Assembly (NCBI RefSeq): GCF_020731415.2 | Contig: NZ_CP088273.1 | Location: 2,299,001-2,363,000 of the forward strand | From: Phyllobacterium sp. T1293 | Lineage (GTDB): Bacteria; Pseudomonadota; Alphaproteobacteria; Rhizobiales; Rhizobiaceae | Length of the DNA: 64,000 nucleotides | Direction of reading: 5' to 3' | Shown here: positions 1-9,612 of the stretch, piece by piece | Layout of the letters: every line of letters starts with the position of its first letter | Numbering within the stretch: position 1 is the first letter of the stretch | Made by a program: the position numbers and the translations under genes | The notes under the pieces: model-generated | Seen by the model: only the letters and a program-made list of their open reading frames with translations | What the model was told of the DNA's origin: nothing | Database searches by the model: none

Positions 1-1
1 C

Positions 2-454
2 GAAGTCGAGATTCTTGACCTGATCGACTATCCGATGGCGTTTTTCGGCGAAGAACGCGCCACCACCGAGCAATCGGAAACCGCTGAGCGCTGGAAGAAG
101 AAGCTGCGCGAATTCGACGCCTATATCTTCACCGTTGCGGAATACAACCACGCGCCAACAGCTGTTTTGAAGAACGCCATCGATCTTGGTGATTTCATCC
201 ACAAGCCGGTCGGTTTTGTCGGTTATGGCGGCGTCGGTGGTGCGCGCGCTATCGAACATCTTCGCGGAATTTTCGTGGAAATGAGCGCCGCCTCGGTCAA
301 GACAGGTATTCACATCTCCTTCCCTGAATATCTGACTGTCGTCAAAGGCGAGAAGAAGCTCAGCGACTATGGTCATCTGAACGAAGCTGCCACCAATCAG
401 CTCGACCAGCTGGTCTGGTGGGGCAAGGCGCTGAAATCAGCCCGCACCGCCTAA
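2..454 (+). CDS. NADPH-dependent FMN reductase family protein (5' partial)
   Basis: The reading frame is already open at base 2, so the N-terminus lies outside the window; an internal ATG at 35 is not the true start. The visible part carries the flavodoxin-like motif AEYNHAPTAVLKNAIDLG, typical of the FMN-binding loop of the NADPH-dependent FMN reductase/chromate reductase family (SsuE/ChrR type), then a GYGGVGGARA segment. These cytosolic enzymes use NAD(P)H to reduce FMN or quinones. The substrate cannot be told from the sequence. A glutathione transferase gene follows 68 bases downstream on the same strand, which suggests a small detoxification cluster. Confidence 0.8.
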   Translation, partial: EVEILDLIDYPMAFFGEERATTEQSETAERWKKKLREFDAYIFTVAEYNHAPTAVLKNAIDLGDFIHKPVGFVGYGGVGGARAIEHLRGIFVEMSAASVKTGIHISFPEYLTVVKGEKKLSDYGHLNEAATNQLDQLVWWGKALKSARTA

Positions 455-522
455 ATTCCAGGGGTGGCCGTCATGCGGCCGCCCCTTTGCTTTTCCAGCA
501 ACAACGATTCAGGAGAAACACC

Positions 523-1203
523 ATGACCAAGAAGCTTACCCTGATCAGCCATCTCCTTTGCCCCTATGTGCAGCGCGCGGCAATTGCGCTCGCCGAAAAG
601 GGCGTGCCTTTTGAGAAAGTCTATATCGACCTCAACAACAAGCCCGACTGGTTTCTCAAGATTTCCCCGCTTGGCAAAGTCCCGTTGCTAAAGGTGGAGC
701 AGGAGGATGGCAGCGAGGCCATTCTGTTCGAAAGCTCGGTTATTGCCGAATATATCGAAGAAACCGAAGGCGAACCGCGTCTGCACCCCGATAATGCGCT
801 TGATCGCGCCCGCCATCGCGGCTGGATGGAATTCGGCTCAACCATCCTTTCGGATATCTGGTCGCTGGAAACCACCAAAGATGCAGGCCTGTTCGACGAG
901 AAGCTGAAAATACTGACAGGCAAATTCGGTCGTATCGAAGAGGTGCTGGGTGGTGGTCCATTCTTCGCGGGAAAGAAGTTCAGCCTTGTCGATGCGGTTT
1001 TTGCGCCGGTTTTCCGCTATTTCGATACATTTGACACCCTTGCCGAACATGGCGTGTTCGCGGCATATCCAAAAGTTCGTGCCTGGCGTCAGGCTCTGTC
1101 GGAGCGGCCAAGCGTCGTCGCTGCGGTCACTGCGGAATATCCACAGCTCCTGCGCCAGTTCATGGAACGCTATGATGCGCACATGCTGAAACTTGCGGCC
1201 TGA
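523..1203 (+). CDS. Glutathione S-transferase family protein
   Basis: A 226-residue protein starting at an ATG preceded by AGGAGAAACACC; longer in-frame starts upstream run into the previous gene and lack a ribosome site. The N-terminal thioredoxin-like domain (about 1-85) has SHLLCPYVQRAAIAL, where CPY sits at the usual catalytic position of omega/beta-like GSTs. ISPLGKVPLL supplies the cis-proline and FESSVIAEYIEE the glutathione gamma-glutamyl contact. An all-alpha C-terminal domain follows. It is cytosolic and conjugates or deglutathionylates small molecules; the CPY active site suggests thiol-transferase-like chemistry. Substrate unknown. Confidence 0.85.
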   Translation: MTKKLTLISHLLCPYVQRAAIALAEKGVPFEKVYIDLNNKPDWFLKISPLGKVPLLKVEQEDGSEAILFESSVIAEYIEETEGEPRLHPDNALDRARHRGWMEFGSTILSDIWSLETTKDAGLFDEKLKILTGKFGRIEEVLGGGPFFAGKKFSLVDAVFAPVFRYFDTFDTLAEHGVFAAYPKVRAWRQALSERPSVVAAVTAEYPQLLRQFMERYDAHMLKLAA

Positions 1204-1210
1204 ACCAGAA

Positions 1211-1564
1211 TTATTTGTCTGACCAGACTGCCAGTTCATAACCATCAGGGTCGGCGAAATGAAAGCGCCGGCCGCCGGGAAAGTCGAAAATCGGCTTGAC
1301 GATTTTTCCGCCGGCCGCTTCGACGCGCCTCAATGTGTCGGCAAGATCGTCCGCAAAGAGGATCACCAGCGGGCCACCCGGTTTGATATCTTCGCCAACT
1401 GCAAAGCCACCAGTCAGCTTCCCATCGGAAAACTCGCAATAATCAGGGCCATAATCCTTGAAAGTCCAGCCAAATGCCTCGCCATAGAAAGCGCGCATGC
1501 GCCCAATGTCACTCACATTGAACTCGATATAGTCAATACGCCTGTCTTTGCCCGATTGAGCCAT
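1211..1564 (-). CDS. VOC (glyoxalase/bleomycin-resistance) family protein
   Basis: A 117-residue single-domain protein starting MAQSGKDRRIDYIEF; a longer upstream start would overlap the preceding gene. It shows the two beta-alpha-beta-beta-beta modules of the vicinal oxygen chelate fold: IDYIEFNVSDIGRMRAFY at the start, and RRFHFADPDGYELAVWS with the usual DPDGYELA C-terminal motif. Members bind divalent metal and act as lyases, dioxygenases or drug-binding proteins. The gene follows an SRPBCC gene by 2 bases on the same strand, so the pair is co-transcribed. Function cannot be narrowed further. Confidence 0.8.
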   Translation of the reverse strand: MAQSGKDRRIDYIEFNVSDIGRMRAFYGEAFGWTFKDYGPDYCEFSDGKLTGGFAVGEDIKPGGPLVILFADDLADTLRRVEAAGGKIVKPIFDFPGGRRFHFADPDGYELAVWSDK

Positions 1565-1566
1565 CG

Positions 1567-1974
1567 TCACGTCCCCGGTGTTTCCAGAACGGCCTTCAAG
1601 GCCTTCAAATCCCGCAATACCCATGCCGCATCTTCGGCAAACTTGCCATCATTCATCTCCGGCATGCGAAAGAGGGTAAAACTAACCTCGCACCCATTAT
1701 TGTTCGGGATCACCCGCATCGGCGCATAGACCTCTTCGCCCGTTTCAGTGACGACCCAATGGTCGAGAACGCCATAATCATTCGGCGGGGAGAAACGTAT
1801 CCGCAGTTTTCCCGTGGGACCGTCCGCAAGCCACTCATCACCGAATTTCTGCAAGCCGGTTGCCAGTCCCGATGCCCATTTCGGCAGGTTGAGCGGATCG
1901 GAGGTAAAATCATAGGCGGCATGCCAATCGCGTTCGATGGATACCTGCAATGTTCGTGAGTCGCGCGTTGCCAC
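1567..1974 (-). CDS. SRPBCC (START/polyketide-cyclase-like) family protein
   Basis: The start is GTG at 1974, because a strong GGGAGG site sits 7-8 bases upstream; an ATG 24 codons further up has no such site. The product is 135 residues. The opening QVSIERDWHAAYDFTSDP and LPKWASG is the typical N-terminal helix-grip motif of SRPBCC ligand-binding proteins, followed by RIRFSPPNDYGVLDHWV. These proteins bind hydrophobic ligands in a deep pocket; many are of unknown role. It is first in a two-gene operon with the glyoxalase-fold protein and stops 2 bases before that gene starts. Confidence 0.75.
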   Translation of the reverse strand: MATRDSRTLQVSIERDWHAAYDFTSDPLNLPKWASGLATGLQKFGDEWLADGPTGKLRIRFSPPNDYGVLDHWVVTETGEEVYAPMRVIPNNNGCEVSFTLFRMPEMNDGKFAEDAAWVLRDLKALKAVLETPGT

Positions 1975-2183
1975 GGCTTGTCCTCCCAAATGACTGTTAC
2001 ATTCCCTACAGCTGAAGTGATCAGAGTCTGCCACCGGGGTGATCAAGGCTCGAATAGAATCCCTATAATCGATTTTATCCCATTGCCCGGCGATTTCCAG
2101 AACAACATTCCCGTCGCAAACCTTGCCTCACGCGGAGGTTCGCAGTAGTGCTTCCGGCAACTCCCAACAGGATAGAGAGCACG

Positions 2184-3575
2184 ATGAGCAATACCCGCAC
2201 CGAAACAGATACTTTTGGTCCCATCGAAGTCGCCGCGGACAAATATTGGGGCGCGCAAACCGAGCGCTCACTGCACAATTTCAAGATCGGCGGCGAGAGA
2301 ATGCCGATTCCACTGGTTCGCGCACTTGGTATCGTCAAACGCGCCGCTGCCGAAACCAACATGGCGCTCGGCAAGCTGGATGAAGTGACTGGCCGCGCCA
2401 TCACCGTTGCAGCCGAAGAAGTCATTGAAGGCAAGCTGGACGATCATTTCCCGCTGGTCGTCTGGCAAACCGGTTCCGGCACCCAGTCGAACATGAATGC
2501 CAATGAAGTCATCTCCAATCGCGCTATTGAAATGCTCGGCGGCGTAAAGGGTTCGAAGAAGCCTGTTCATCCCAACGATCATGTCAATATGAGCCAGTCT
2601 TCGAACGATACGTTCCCGACAGCCATCCATATTGCGGCTGCTGTTGAGGCAACGAAGCGGCTTTACCCTGCGCTTGATCATCTGACCGCAGCGCTGGCGA
2701 AGAAGGAAAAGGCATTCGCCGACATCATCAAGATCGGCCGCACACACACGCAGGATGCGACGCCCGTTACGCTTGGTCAGGAATTCTCCGGCTACCGTGC
2801 CGCGCTGGAATATGCCCGCAAGCGCATCGAACAGAGCCTTGCGGACGTGTTCCTGCTGGCACAGGGCGGCACTGCCGTCGGCACCGGCCTGAACGCGCCT
2901 GTTGGCTTCGACACAGGCTTTGCCGAAGCCGTCTCCGATATTACCGGCCTCAGCTTCAAGACCGCGCCGAACAAGTTCGAAGCGCTCGCCAGCCATGGGG
3001 CGCTTGCCAATTTCCACGGCAGCCTGAATGCACTTGCAACCGATCTCTTCAAGATCGGCAATGACATCCGCTTCCTTGGCTCCGGGCCCCGTTCCGGCCT
3101 TGGCGAACTGAAACTGCCGGAGAATGAGCCGGGTTCATCGATCATGCCGGGTAAGGTCAATCCAACGCAGGCGGAAGCGCTGACGATGGTTGCAGCACAG
3201 GTATTCGGCAATCAGACAACAGTCACCGTTGCGGCCAGCCAGGGTCACTTTGAACTCAACGTGTTCAAGCCTGTTATCGCCCTCAACGTTCTGCAGTCGA
3301 TCCGCCTGCTTGCGGACTCGATGGTTTCCTTTGCCGATAATTGCGTTGAAGGCATTGAAGCTGATGAAGTGCGCATTAAGGACCTGCTTGAGCGCTCGCT
3401 GATGCTGGTTACCGCCCTTGCGCCTGCCATTGGCTATGACAATGCAGCGAAAATTGCGAAGACCGCCCACAAGAACGGCACGACCTTGCGCGAGGAGGCT
3501 CTGGCCAGCGGTCACGTCTCAGCTGAAGATTATGACCGTCTCGTTCGTCCTGAACGCATGATTGCACCGGAGTGA
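2184..3575 (+). CDS. fumC: Fumarate hydratase, class II
   Basis: A 463-residue protein, the usual FumC length, that interconverts fumarate and L-malate in the TCA cycle; class II enzymes are iron-free homotetramers in the cytosol. The fumarase/aspartase superfamily signature [13 protein letters not shown] lies near residue 318. [19 protein letters not shown] (near 98) and [13 protein letters not shown] (near 138) are the other two active-site regions, with the catalytic serine in the GSSIMPGK loop. The start [12 protein letters not shown] was chosen because FumC proteins begin about there. It stands alone with flanking genes in unrelated pathways. Confidence 0.96.
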   Translation: MSNTRTETDTFGPIEVAADKYWGAQTERSLHNFKIGGERMPIPLVRALGIVKRAAAETNMALGKLDEVTGRAITVAAEEVIEGKLDDHFPLVVWQTGSGTQSNMNANEVISNRAIEMLGGVKGSKKPVHPNDHVNMSQSSNDTFPTAIHIAAAVEATKRLYPALDHLTAALAKKEKAFADIIKIGRTHTQDATPVTLGQEFSGYRAALEYARKRIEQSLADVFLLAQGGTAVGTGLNAPVGFDTGFAEAVSDITGLSFKTAPNKFEALASHGALANFHGSLNALATDLFKIGNDIRFLGSGPRSGLGELKLPENEPGSSIMPGKVNPTQAEALTMVAAQVFGNQTTVTVAASQGHFELNVFKPVIALNVLQSIRLLADSMVSFADNCVEGIEADEVRIKDLLERSLMLVTALAPAIGYDNAAKIAKTAHKNGTTLREEALASGHVSAEDYDRLVRPERMIAPE

Positions 3576-3591
3576 GAAGAGAAAATCATTT

Positions 3592-3659
3592 CATTGTGAA
3601 CAATGCGTCGAGAAAATAGTGGCTTTGTTTGACAATCAAATCTAGTTATTTGGTTGTCA
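3592..3659 (+). promoter_or_regulatory. Two palindromes upstream of the DoxX gene
   Basis: Bases 3592-3605 form a perfect inverted repeat CATTGT-GA-ACAATG. Bases 3630-3659 form a second with 12-base arms (TGACAATCAAAT and ATTTGGTTGTCA, one mismatch) and a 6-base spacer. The second overlaps a TTGACA -35-like hexamer at 3629-3634. This looks like an operator region controlling the downstream DoxX gene. No regulator gene is adjacent, so the binding protein is unknown. Confidence 0.5.
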
Positions 3660-3685
3660 CGACAAATTCTTTGGAGAACGACCCA

Positions 3686-4102
3686 ATGTCAGACAACGCA
3701 CTTGCCAACACATCAACATCAAGCAATGCCATCGTCACGCTGATCAGCCGCATTTTGCTGACCCTTCTGTTTATCCCAGCGGGATATGGCAAGCTGACCA
3801 ACCTCGCCGGTACGGCTGAATACTTTGCTGCCAAGAGCCTGCCGCTGCCAACCGTAACGGCTGTCATTGTCGGTCTCGTTGAACTCGTGGGTGGCCTTGC
3901 CGTTCTCTTCGGCTTCAAGACCCGCTATGCCGCTGCTCTTCTCGGTCTCTTTACCATCGGTGCGGCACTTGTTGCTCACCTTGCTCCATGGGATCAGGCG
4001 AACCAGACCCAGTTCTTCAAGAATCTGGCCATCGCAGGCGGTTTCTTTGTTCTGGCGCTGCATGGCGCTGGTGCATTTTCGGTTGATTCCAAGCTCCGCT
4101 AA
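3686..4102 (+). CDS. DoxX family membrane protein
   Basis: A 138-residue integral membrane protein starting MSDNALANTS, with GGAG about 10 bases upstream; an earlier ATG at 3629 lies inside the operator-like palindromes and is unlikely. Four hydrophobic helices are visible. ISRILLTLLFIPAGYGKL is the conserved first helix of DoxX/DoxD-like proteins, with the family GYGKL at its end. Some members sit in thiol- or quinone-linked oxidoreductase complexes and many respond to electrophile stress; that link is family knowledge, not seen here. The gene stands alone and ends at a bidirectional terminator. Confidence 0.85.
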   Translation: MSDNALANTSTSSNAIVTLISRILLTLLFIPAGYGKLTNLAGTAEYFAAKSLPLPTVTAVIVGLVELVGGLAVLFGFKTRYAAALLGLFTIGAALVAHLAPWDQANQTQFFKNLAIAGGFFVLALHGAGAFSVDSKLR

Positions 4103-4121
4103 AATCTGACTATACTTCACG

Positions 4122-4150
4122 AAAAAGGCCGCTTTTCAGCGGCCTTTTTT
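4122..4150. terminator. Bidirectional intrinsic terminator between doxX-like gene and msrA
   Basis: Inverted repeat AAAAGGCCGC / GCGGCCTTTT around a short TTTTCA loop, with T-runs on both strands. It can end the DoxX transcript on the plus strand and the msrB-msrA transcript on the minus strand. Confidence 0.85.
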
Positions 4151-4167
4151 GTTGTCTGGTTCTCTGG

Positions 4168-4854
4168 TCAGTTTGAAGCCTTCGCTTCGCTGACCAGAAC
4201 AGGCTTTGCCCGGTAATCCTGCGGGAAGAATTTACTCAAACCCTCAATCTTCGGAATATCGTAATAGGCAATATAGGGCTGCGTGGGGTGGATCGTCGCA
4301 TAATCCTGATGATAACCTTCGGCCGGGTAGAATTTGTCCAGCGCTGAAACCTTGGTCACGATCGGGTCCGAATAGGCCTTGGCCTTATCAAGCTGATCGA
4401 TATAGGCCTTGACGATCTTTGCCTGATCCTCGGTGGTGGTGAAGACCGCAGAGCGATATTGGGTGCCGGTATCCGGTCCCTGCCGGTTCAGTTCGGTCGG
4501 ATCATGCGCCACGGAGAAGTAGACCTGCAATATCTTGCCAAGGCTGACCACCTTGGGGTCAAAGGTCACTTCGACAGATTCCGCATGGCCCGTCGTGCCG
4601 GAGCTGACAGTCTCGTAATCAGCTGTTTCCTTCTTGCCGCCGGAATAGCCTGATACGGCGTTCGTCACACCTTTCAGGTGCTGGTAGACACCCTGCACAC
4701 CCCAAAAGCAGCCGCCCGCAAGAACGATGGTTTCTGTTTTCGTCGTGGCCGTCTGATCCACGGCAGGTGGCGGAACCATGGTGATGCTTTCAGCAAAGGC
4801 TGGTGCCGAAGCAAAGACAAGGCAGGAAGCAAGCAGGATTTGACGTAATTTCAT
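4168..4854 (-). CDS. msrA: Peptide-methionine (S)-S-oxide reductase, exported
   Basis: A 228-residue MsrA with a Sec signal peptide (KLRQILLASCLVFASAPAFA) cleaved around residue 21, so it works in the periplasm. The catalytic motif GGCFWG places the nucleophilic cysteine at residue 49. GYSGG, the YE pair and the HDPTELNRQGPDTGTQYRS substrate-binding region are intact. The mature protein contains no other cysteine, so the usual resolving cysteines are absent and this is a 1-Cys form. It lies 23 bases downstream of the exported msrB in the same operon; together they would repair both sulfoxide stereoisomers in envelope proteins. Confidence 0.93.
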   Translation of the reverse strand: MKLRQILLASCLVFASAPAFAESITMVPPPAVDQTATTKTETIVLAGGCFWGVQGVYQHLKGVTNAVSGYSGGKKETADYETVSSGTTGHAESVEVTFDPKVVSLGKILQVYFSVAHDPTELNRQGPDTGTQYRSAVFTTTEDQAKIVKAYIDQLDKAKAYSDPIVTKVSALDKFYPAEGYHQDYATIHPTQPYIAYYDIPKIEGLSKFFPQDYRAKPVLVSEAKASN

Positions 4855-4877
4855 AGTGCAATTCCTTTCACGGATAG

Positions 4878-5375
4878 TCAGGCGGCGGCCGGCTTGAAGC
4901 TCATGGCAACGCCATTCATGCAGTAACGAAGGCCGGTTGGTTTTGGACCGTCATCAAAGACGTGTCCGAGATGACCACCGCAGCGGTGGCAGTTAACGGC
5001 GGTACGCGACATGCCGAACGAACTGTCGGTTACTTCGGTGACGGCGCCTTTGATCGGTGACCAGAAACTTGGCCAGCCTGTTCCGCTGTCAAATTTCGTG
5101 TCCGAGTCGAATAGCGGTAAATCGCAACCGGCACAGGCGAAGGTGCCTTTGCGCTTTTCGTGGTTGAGCGGGCTGGTGAACGGGCGTTCCGTGCCCTCCT
5201 GCCGCAATACATCATATTGGTCGGCGGTCAGCAGCTTCTTCCACTCGGCATCCGTGTGCTCGACTTCGAAAGTGCCCGCTGCATAGGCCTTGGGCGTCGT
5301 CGTGGAAAAGCGCGCTGCAATCAGCGCTCCAAGCCCGAGAACAGCTCCGCCAAAAAGTGATCGGCGTGTCATCAT
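4878..5375 (-). CDS. msrB: Peptide-methionine (R)-S-oxide reductase, Tat-exported
   Basis: A 165-residue MsrB. The N-terminus MMTRRSLFGGAVLGLGALIA is a twin-arginine-type signal peptide (RRSLFGG), so the folded, zinc-loaded enzyme is probably exported to the periplasm. Two zinc CxxC pairs (Cys81/84 and Cys129/132) and the catalytic cysteine in RYCMNG (Cys152) are present. In FDSGTGWPSFW the position often occupied by the resolving cysteine (GCGWPSF in many MsrB) is threonine, so this is a 1-Cys type. First gene of the msrB-msrA operon. Confidence 0.93.
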   Translation of the reverse strand: MMTRRSLFGGAVLGLGALIAARFSTTTPKAYAAGTFEVEHTDAEWKKLLTADQYDVLRQEGTERPFTSPLNHEKRKGTFACAGCDLPLFDSDTKFDSGTGWPSFWSPIKGAVTEVTDSSFGMSRTAVNCHRCGGHLGHVFDDGPKPTGLRYCMNGVAMSFKPAAA

Positions 5376-5490
5376 GACATAGTCTCCCTGAACAGGATGA
5401 CCGAAGCATATCAGTCATCTGCAGGGAAATACGGATGAGAGCGGGTAAAAGTTACAGAGCATCCGAAAAATCACGGATAGTTGATGTAAC

Positions 5491-6189
5491 TCAACTGGAA
5501 ATAAGTGCAGCCTGTATGCGCTGTGCAAGCGCGGCAACTGCCGCAGGATCGGCACTCTGGCGCGAGGAAACAAGGCATGCCTCGGATTTGAGAATGATAC
5601 CGTCTTCCAGCACCTTCAGGTGATTGGCCTGCAGGGTCGAACCGGTCGAGGTGATATCAACGATGATATCTGCAGAACCGGAGGCTGGCGCACCCTCTGT
5701 TGCACCAAGGCTTTCGACAATGCGATAGACCTGAATGCCATGCATCTGTGAGAAGAACTGCTGGGTCAAACGCCAATATTTCGTGGCAATGCGCAGACGC
5801 CTGCCATGGCGCTGGCGGTATTCCGCAGCCACATCGTCAAGATCAGCCATGGTCGACACGTCGTACCAAACCTCGGGGACAGCCACGACCACATCCGCAT
5901 GGCCAAAGCCCAGCCGCGCCTCGATCTGCACACGCTCATCGGCAGCGGCAAGCGTTTCGCGGATCAGATCTTCACCCGTCACACCAAGATCAACGCTGCC
6001 ATAGCCCAATTCGCGGGCAATCTCGGAGGCTGACAGAAACAGGATATCGATCTTGTTGTCACCTTCAACCTGCGCACGGTAATTGCGCTGGTCTTTTGGC
6101 AGGACGACTTTCAGCCCCGCTTTTTCAAGGACTTCAAGTGCCTGTTCCTTCAGGCGGCCTTTGGAGGGAAGCGCAAGGGTAATGGTCAT
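5491..6189 (-). CDS. hisG: ATP phosphoribosyltransferase catalytic subunit (short form)
   Basis: A 232-residue HisG that joins ATP and PRPP in the first step of histidine synthesis. It is the short form lacking the C-terminal regulatory domain, and therefore needs HisZ for activity and histidine feedback. The PRPP-binding stretch [14 protein letters not shown] lies near residue 180, and [15 protein letters not shown] opens the protein. Its ATG overlaps the hisZ stop by four bases (ATGA), so the subunits are translationally coupled. Last gene of hisS-hisZ-hisG. Confidence 0.96.
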   Translation of the reverse strand: MTITLALPSKGRLKEQALEVLEKAGLKVVLPKDQRNYRAQVEGDNKIDILFLSASEIARELGYGSVDLGVTGEDLIRETLAAADERVQIEARLGFGHADVVVAVPEVWYDVSTMADLDDVAAEYRQRHGRRLRIATKYWRLTQQFFSQMHGIQVYRIVESLGATEGAPASGSADIIVDITSTGSTLQANHLKVLEDGIILKSEACLVSSRQSADPAAVAALAQRIQAALISS

Positions 6190-7307
6190 GGCGCAATCTT
6201 CTCCAGCCGGTCGAGCCAGATCGAAAAACCGACACCGGGGATTGAATCGACAGCGCCAAGCATCGTGAGCAAGCGGTCATAACGACCACCACCAACAATG
6301 GCGCCAAGTTCAAGATGATTCAAAGCCCGTGTTTCATAGACAAGGCCGGTGTAGTAATCGAGTGGACGGCCAAAGGCGGCGTCGTAGACAATATTTTCTG
6401 GCTCTATGCCCGCTTCGCGCACGGCAACAACGCGCGCCTCGAACTGATCGAGCGCCGGGCCAAGGTCAAATTCATTGGTCTTCGAGAAATTGCGCAGATG
6501 TCCCGCTGCCGACTGCAACGGCACACGAATGGCCAGGAATGTTTCCAGTGCGGCAAAAGCCTGTGCAGGCAGTTTCACCGAAGCCAGATTAGCTTTCTCG
6601 ATCAGGCGACGGGCAATTTCTGTGGGGCTACGGCCAGCACCGGGCGAGATACCGGCTGTCTGCATGTCCTGTTCCAGCTCCGTGGCCAAACCAGCCTCAT
6701 CACCTGTTGATACCAGCGCGGCGAGCCGCTCGGGCAGCGAACCGTTTTTCTGATTGGACGACAGATCAGCCAGCAGGCTTTTCAACTGTCCCGGATTGCC
6801 AAAGGCGCGCGCCAGCTTCTTCTGCCAGCCGCGCGGCAGGCCGAGTGCGGCCAGCACAGCCTCGAAAATCGCCTGATCGCCAAGCAGCGTTTCGAGTTCT
6901 GCCTTGGGAGCCACGAGCCGAATGGAAGCGATGGCATCGGCCAGCGAGCGGGCATCGGCACGGGCGCGGTTGGCGTCGCCAAGGTCCTCGATACCAGCCT
7001 GAAAGAACTCATTGCCGCCCTCGCGCCGCTGACGGAACACTTCGCCAAGATAGGCATAGCGCTTCGGCGTTGCAGCGTTCAGCTCGATATGATTGCGGCA
7101 GACCGGAATGGTGAACTCAGGCCGCAGGCACAGGCTCTGGCCATTCTCGTTCTCGGTCAGGAAAATCCGGCGGCGCAAATCCTCGCCCGCCATATCGAGA
7201 AACTGATCGGCAGGCTGAATGACCGGAATATCCACAAGCTCCGCATCCCGCGATGAAATCAGCGCGGCAAGGTCACTGGCAAAGGCAGGAGCGCGGGAAC
7301 CGGTCAT
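6186..7307 (-). CDS. hisZ: ATP phosphoribosyltransferase regulatory subunit
   Basis: A 373-residue paralogue of the histidyl-tRNA synthetase catalytic core that lacks the anticodon domain. It pairs with short HisG and confers histidine inhibition. Visible synthetase remnants are [12 protein letters not shown] (motif 2 region), [22 protein letters not shown], and [13 protein letters not shown] with GGGRYDRLL near the C-terminus. The start MTGSRAPAF was chosen because it falls 7 bases after the hisS stop; earlier ATGs overlap hisS deeply. Middle gene of the hisSZG operon. Confidence 0.94.
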   Translation of the reverse strand: MTGSRAPAFASDLAALISSRDAELVDIPVIQPADQFLDMAGEDLRRRIFLTENENGQSLCLRPEFTIPVCRNHIELNAATPKRYAYLGEVFRQRREGGNEFFQAGIEDLGDANRARADARSLADAIASIRLVAPKAELETLLGDQAIFEAVLAALGLPRGWQKKLARAFGNPGQLKSLLADLSSNQKNGSLPERLAALVSTGDEAGLATELEQDMQTAGISPGAGRSPTEIARRLIEKANLASVKLPAQAFAALETFLAIRVPLQSAAGHLRNFSKTNEFDLGPALDQFEARVVAVREAGIEPENIVYDAAFGRPLDYYTGLVYETRALNHLELGAIVGGGRYDRLLTMLGAVDSIPGVGFSIWLDRLEKIAP

Positions 7308-7314
7308 ATCAGGA

Positions 7315-8829
7315 TCAGCCAGCCTTGGCCGCGTTGACGCGATCCTCGGCCTGCGCTTCAAGAATCTTGCGCACTTCCGTAATGAGATCAACTTCCTTGG
7401 CGGTGATCTGGGCCGGACGGCCTTCACGCCAAACCGTATTGTCTTCGATTTCCTGAGAAAGCCGCGCGCCTTCGATCAGATCCTTGATCTGCACTTCGCC
7501 ATTGTCGCGCTCCTGTGAGCCCTGAATGATGACGCAAGGCGCACCGCGCCGGTCGGCATATTTCATCTGCGGCTTCATACCGGAACCACCGAGATACATT
7601 TCGGCGCGAATACCCGCCTGCCGCAGGTCCGAAACCATCTTCTGATAACGGCCAAGACTTTCCGTGTCGCGGTCCATGACCAGAACGACCACGGGTCCAA
7701 CATTATCCGAATTATCAAGCTTGCCGAGGTTTTTCAGCGCCGTCATCAGGCGTGAGACGCCGATGGAAAAACCGGTTGCAGGCGTAGGTTCGCCGCGGAA
7801 GCGCGATACCAGACCATCATAACGGCCACCGCCGCCAACTGAGCCGAAGACGACCTTTTCGCCCTTCTCATTGGTCACGTCGAAGGTCAGTTCCGCTTCG
7901 AAGACAGGACCGGTGTAATACTCAAGGCCGCGCACGACTGACGGGTCGATACGAACGCGCGCGCCGTAACCGGCTGCTGAAGACAGTGCCTCGATGGTCG
8001 CAAGTTCTGCAACGCCTTCAACGCCCTTATCATTGCCAGCCACAACAGCCTCAAGGTTGGCGATGGTCTCGCGGCCATTGGCACCACCGGCTGAGGTAAA
8101 TGCCAGCACCTTGGCAATCGCAGTCTCATCGAGACCTGCGCCCTTGGTGAAGTCGCCGCTTTCATCAAGACGGCCCTTGCCGAGCAGGAGACGCACGCCG
8201 TCAACGCCGAACTTGTCCAGCTTGTCGATGGCACGCAGGACAACCAGACGCTGGCCCATCTTGTCATCACCGCCAAGCCCGATCGACTCAAGCACGCCGT
8301 CCAGAACCTTGCGGTTATTGACGCGGATGACGTAATCGCCGCGCTTGATGCCGACAGCTTCCATGACATCAGCCATCATCATGCACATTTCCGCATCCGC
8401 CGAGACGGAGGGAGCGCCAACCGTATCGGCGTCGAACTGCATGAACTGGCGGAAACGGCCCGGACCCGGCTTTTCATTGCGGAACACCCAACCGGCACGG
8501 TAGCTGCGATAAGGCTTTGGCAGGCTTTCGAAATTTTCGGCAACAAAGCGCGCAAGCGGCGCCGTCAGATCGTAACGCAGGGAAAGCCACTGCTCGTCAT
8601 CGTCCTGAAAGGAAAACACGCCTTCATTGGGGCGGTCCTGATCCGGCAAGAACTTGCCAAGCGCATCGGTGTATTCGATCAGCGGTGTTTCGACAGGCTC
8701 AAAACCATAGAGATCATAGACCTTGCGGATATCGGCCATCATCTTTTCGGCGGCACGCAGATCATCGGGAACCCGGTCCACAAAACCGCGCGGCAGCCGC
8801 GCCTTCAACCTGTCTGCCTTCGTTGTCAT
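7315..8829 (-). CDS. hisS: Histidyl-tRNA synthetase
   Basis: A 504-residue class II synthetase that charges tRNA-His in the cytosol. Class II motifs are visible: [13 protein letters not shown] (motif 2 lead-in), [26 protein letters not shown], histidine-binding [12 protein letters not shown], and motif 3 [10 protein letters not shown] with GFSIGVSRL. It is longer than the roughly 420-residue E. coli type and resembles the diverged alphaproteobacterial HisRS clade, which uses tRNA-His without G-1; the tRNA-His in this window has those features. First gene of hisS-hisZ-hisG. Confidence 0.96.
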   Translation of the reverse strand: MTTKADRLKARLPRGFVDRVPDDLRAAEKMMADIRKVYDLYGFEPVETPLIEYTDALGKFLPDQDRPNEGVFSFQDDDEQWLSLRYDLTAPLARFVAENFESLPKPYRSYRAGWVFRNEKPGPGRFRQFMQFDADTVGAPSVSADAEMCMMMADVMEAVGIKRGDYVIRVNNRKVLDGVLESIGLGGDDKMGQRLVVLRAIDKLDKFGVDGVRLLLGKGRLDESGDFTKGAGLDETAIAKVLAFTSAGGANGRETIANLEAVVAGNDKGVEGVAELATIEALSSAAGYGARVRIDPSVVRGLEYYTGPVFEAELTFDVTNEKGEKVVFGSVGGGGRYDGLVSRFRGEPTPATGFSIGVSRLMTALKNLGKLDNSDNVGPVVVLVMDRDTESLGRYQKMVSDLRQAGIRAEMYLGGSGMKPQMKYADRRGAPCVIIQGSQERDNGEVQIKDLIEGARLSQEIEDNTVWREGRPAQITAKEVDLITEVRKILEAQAEDRVNAAKAG

Positions 8830-8961
8830 GATTTTGATCCGATGCCTTGAAGTATCAATTTTGAATTGGAGTTTGCTCTAACCGATCAAGGCATTGAGGG
8901 CAAGGAATTACCGGCTCGCAATTGCCGCAACGCAGCGAGCCAGAGAGCAGTTTCATGACAT

Positions 8962-9612
8962 TCAAACCGGTCGTTTGAAATTGGCACGGATTTTTTCGAT
9001 CTCGGCGCGGCACTTGCAACCTTCGACATGATCGTTGACCAGCCCCATGGCCTGCATATGCGCATACATGGTGGTGGGCCCGACAAAGCTGAAACCACGC
9101 TTCTTCAAATCCTTGGAAAGGCGCACAGAGGCGGGTGTCGAGGGATTGGCGATCACGTGGCCATAATCAACGACCTTGGGGCGCTCATCCGCCGGTGGCT
9201 CAAAGCTCCAGAAATAAGCGCCAAGCGAGCCTTTCTCCTCAAGCAGTTCAATGACACGCTTCGCATTGTTGATCGTTGAGGTGATTTTGCCGCGATGGCG
9301 GATGATCCCGGCATTGCCAAGCAACCGCTCGATATCCTTGTCGCCGTAGCGGGCAACGCGCTCAAAATCAAAACCATCAAATGCCTCGCGGAAGTTTTCG
9401 CGCTTGCGCAGGATGGTGAGCCACGACAGACCCGACTGAAATCCTTCCAGACAGATTTTTTCGAACAGGCGATAGTTGTCCGTGACGGGACGTCCCCACT
9501 CATGATCGTGGTAGTGGATGTATTCAGGCAAAGCGCCGGGCCATGAACATCTGGTCACACCGCTTTCATCTGTCATCAATCCTGTCTTTACGGGCGTTTC
9601 TTCCGTCATCAT
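8962..9612 (-). CDS. tag: DNA-3-methyladenine glycosylase I
   Basis: A 216-residue helix-hairpin-helix glycosylase that removes 3-methyladenine from DNA. The start MMTEETPV was chosen because GGAAGGACAG immediately precedes it. Zinc-snap ligands match E. coli Tag: Cys22 in RCSWPG, His35 in YHDHEWG, and His195/Cys199 in NDHVEGCKC. SGLSWLTILRKRENFREAF and GIIRHRGKI, both typical of the family, are intact. The gene stands alone, between hisS and a divergent L,D-transpeptidase gene. A GGCTCGC/GCGAGCC inverted repeat lies just past its stop (8913-8941) without a T-run. Confidence 0.95.
   Translation of the reverse strand: MMTEETPVKTGLMTDESGVTRCSWPGALPEYIHYHDHEWGRPVTDNYRLFEKICLEGFQSGLSWLTILRKRENFREAFDGFDFERVARYGDKDIERLLGNAGIIRHRGKITSTINNAKRVIELLEEKGSLGAYFWSFEPPADERPKVVDYGHVIANPSTPASVRLSKDLKKRGFSFVGPTTMYAHMQAMGLVNDHVEGCKCRAEIEKIRANFKRPV

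Noticed and set aside
8913..8941. GGCTCGC / GCGAGCC inverted repeat after the glycosylase gene as a terminator.
   Set aside because: A 15-base loop and no T-run on the minus strand; too weak to call.
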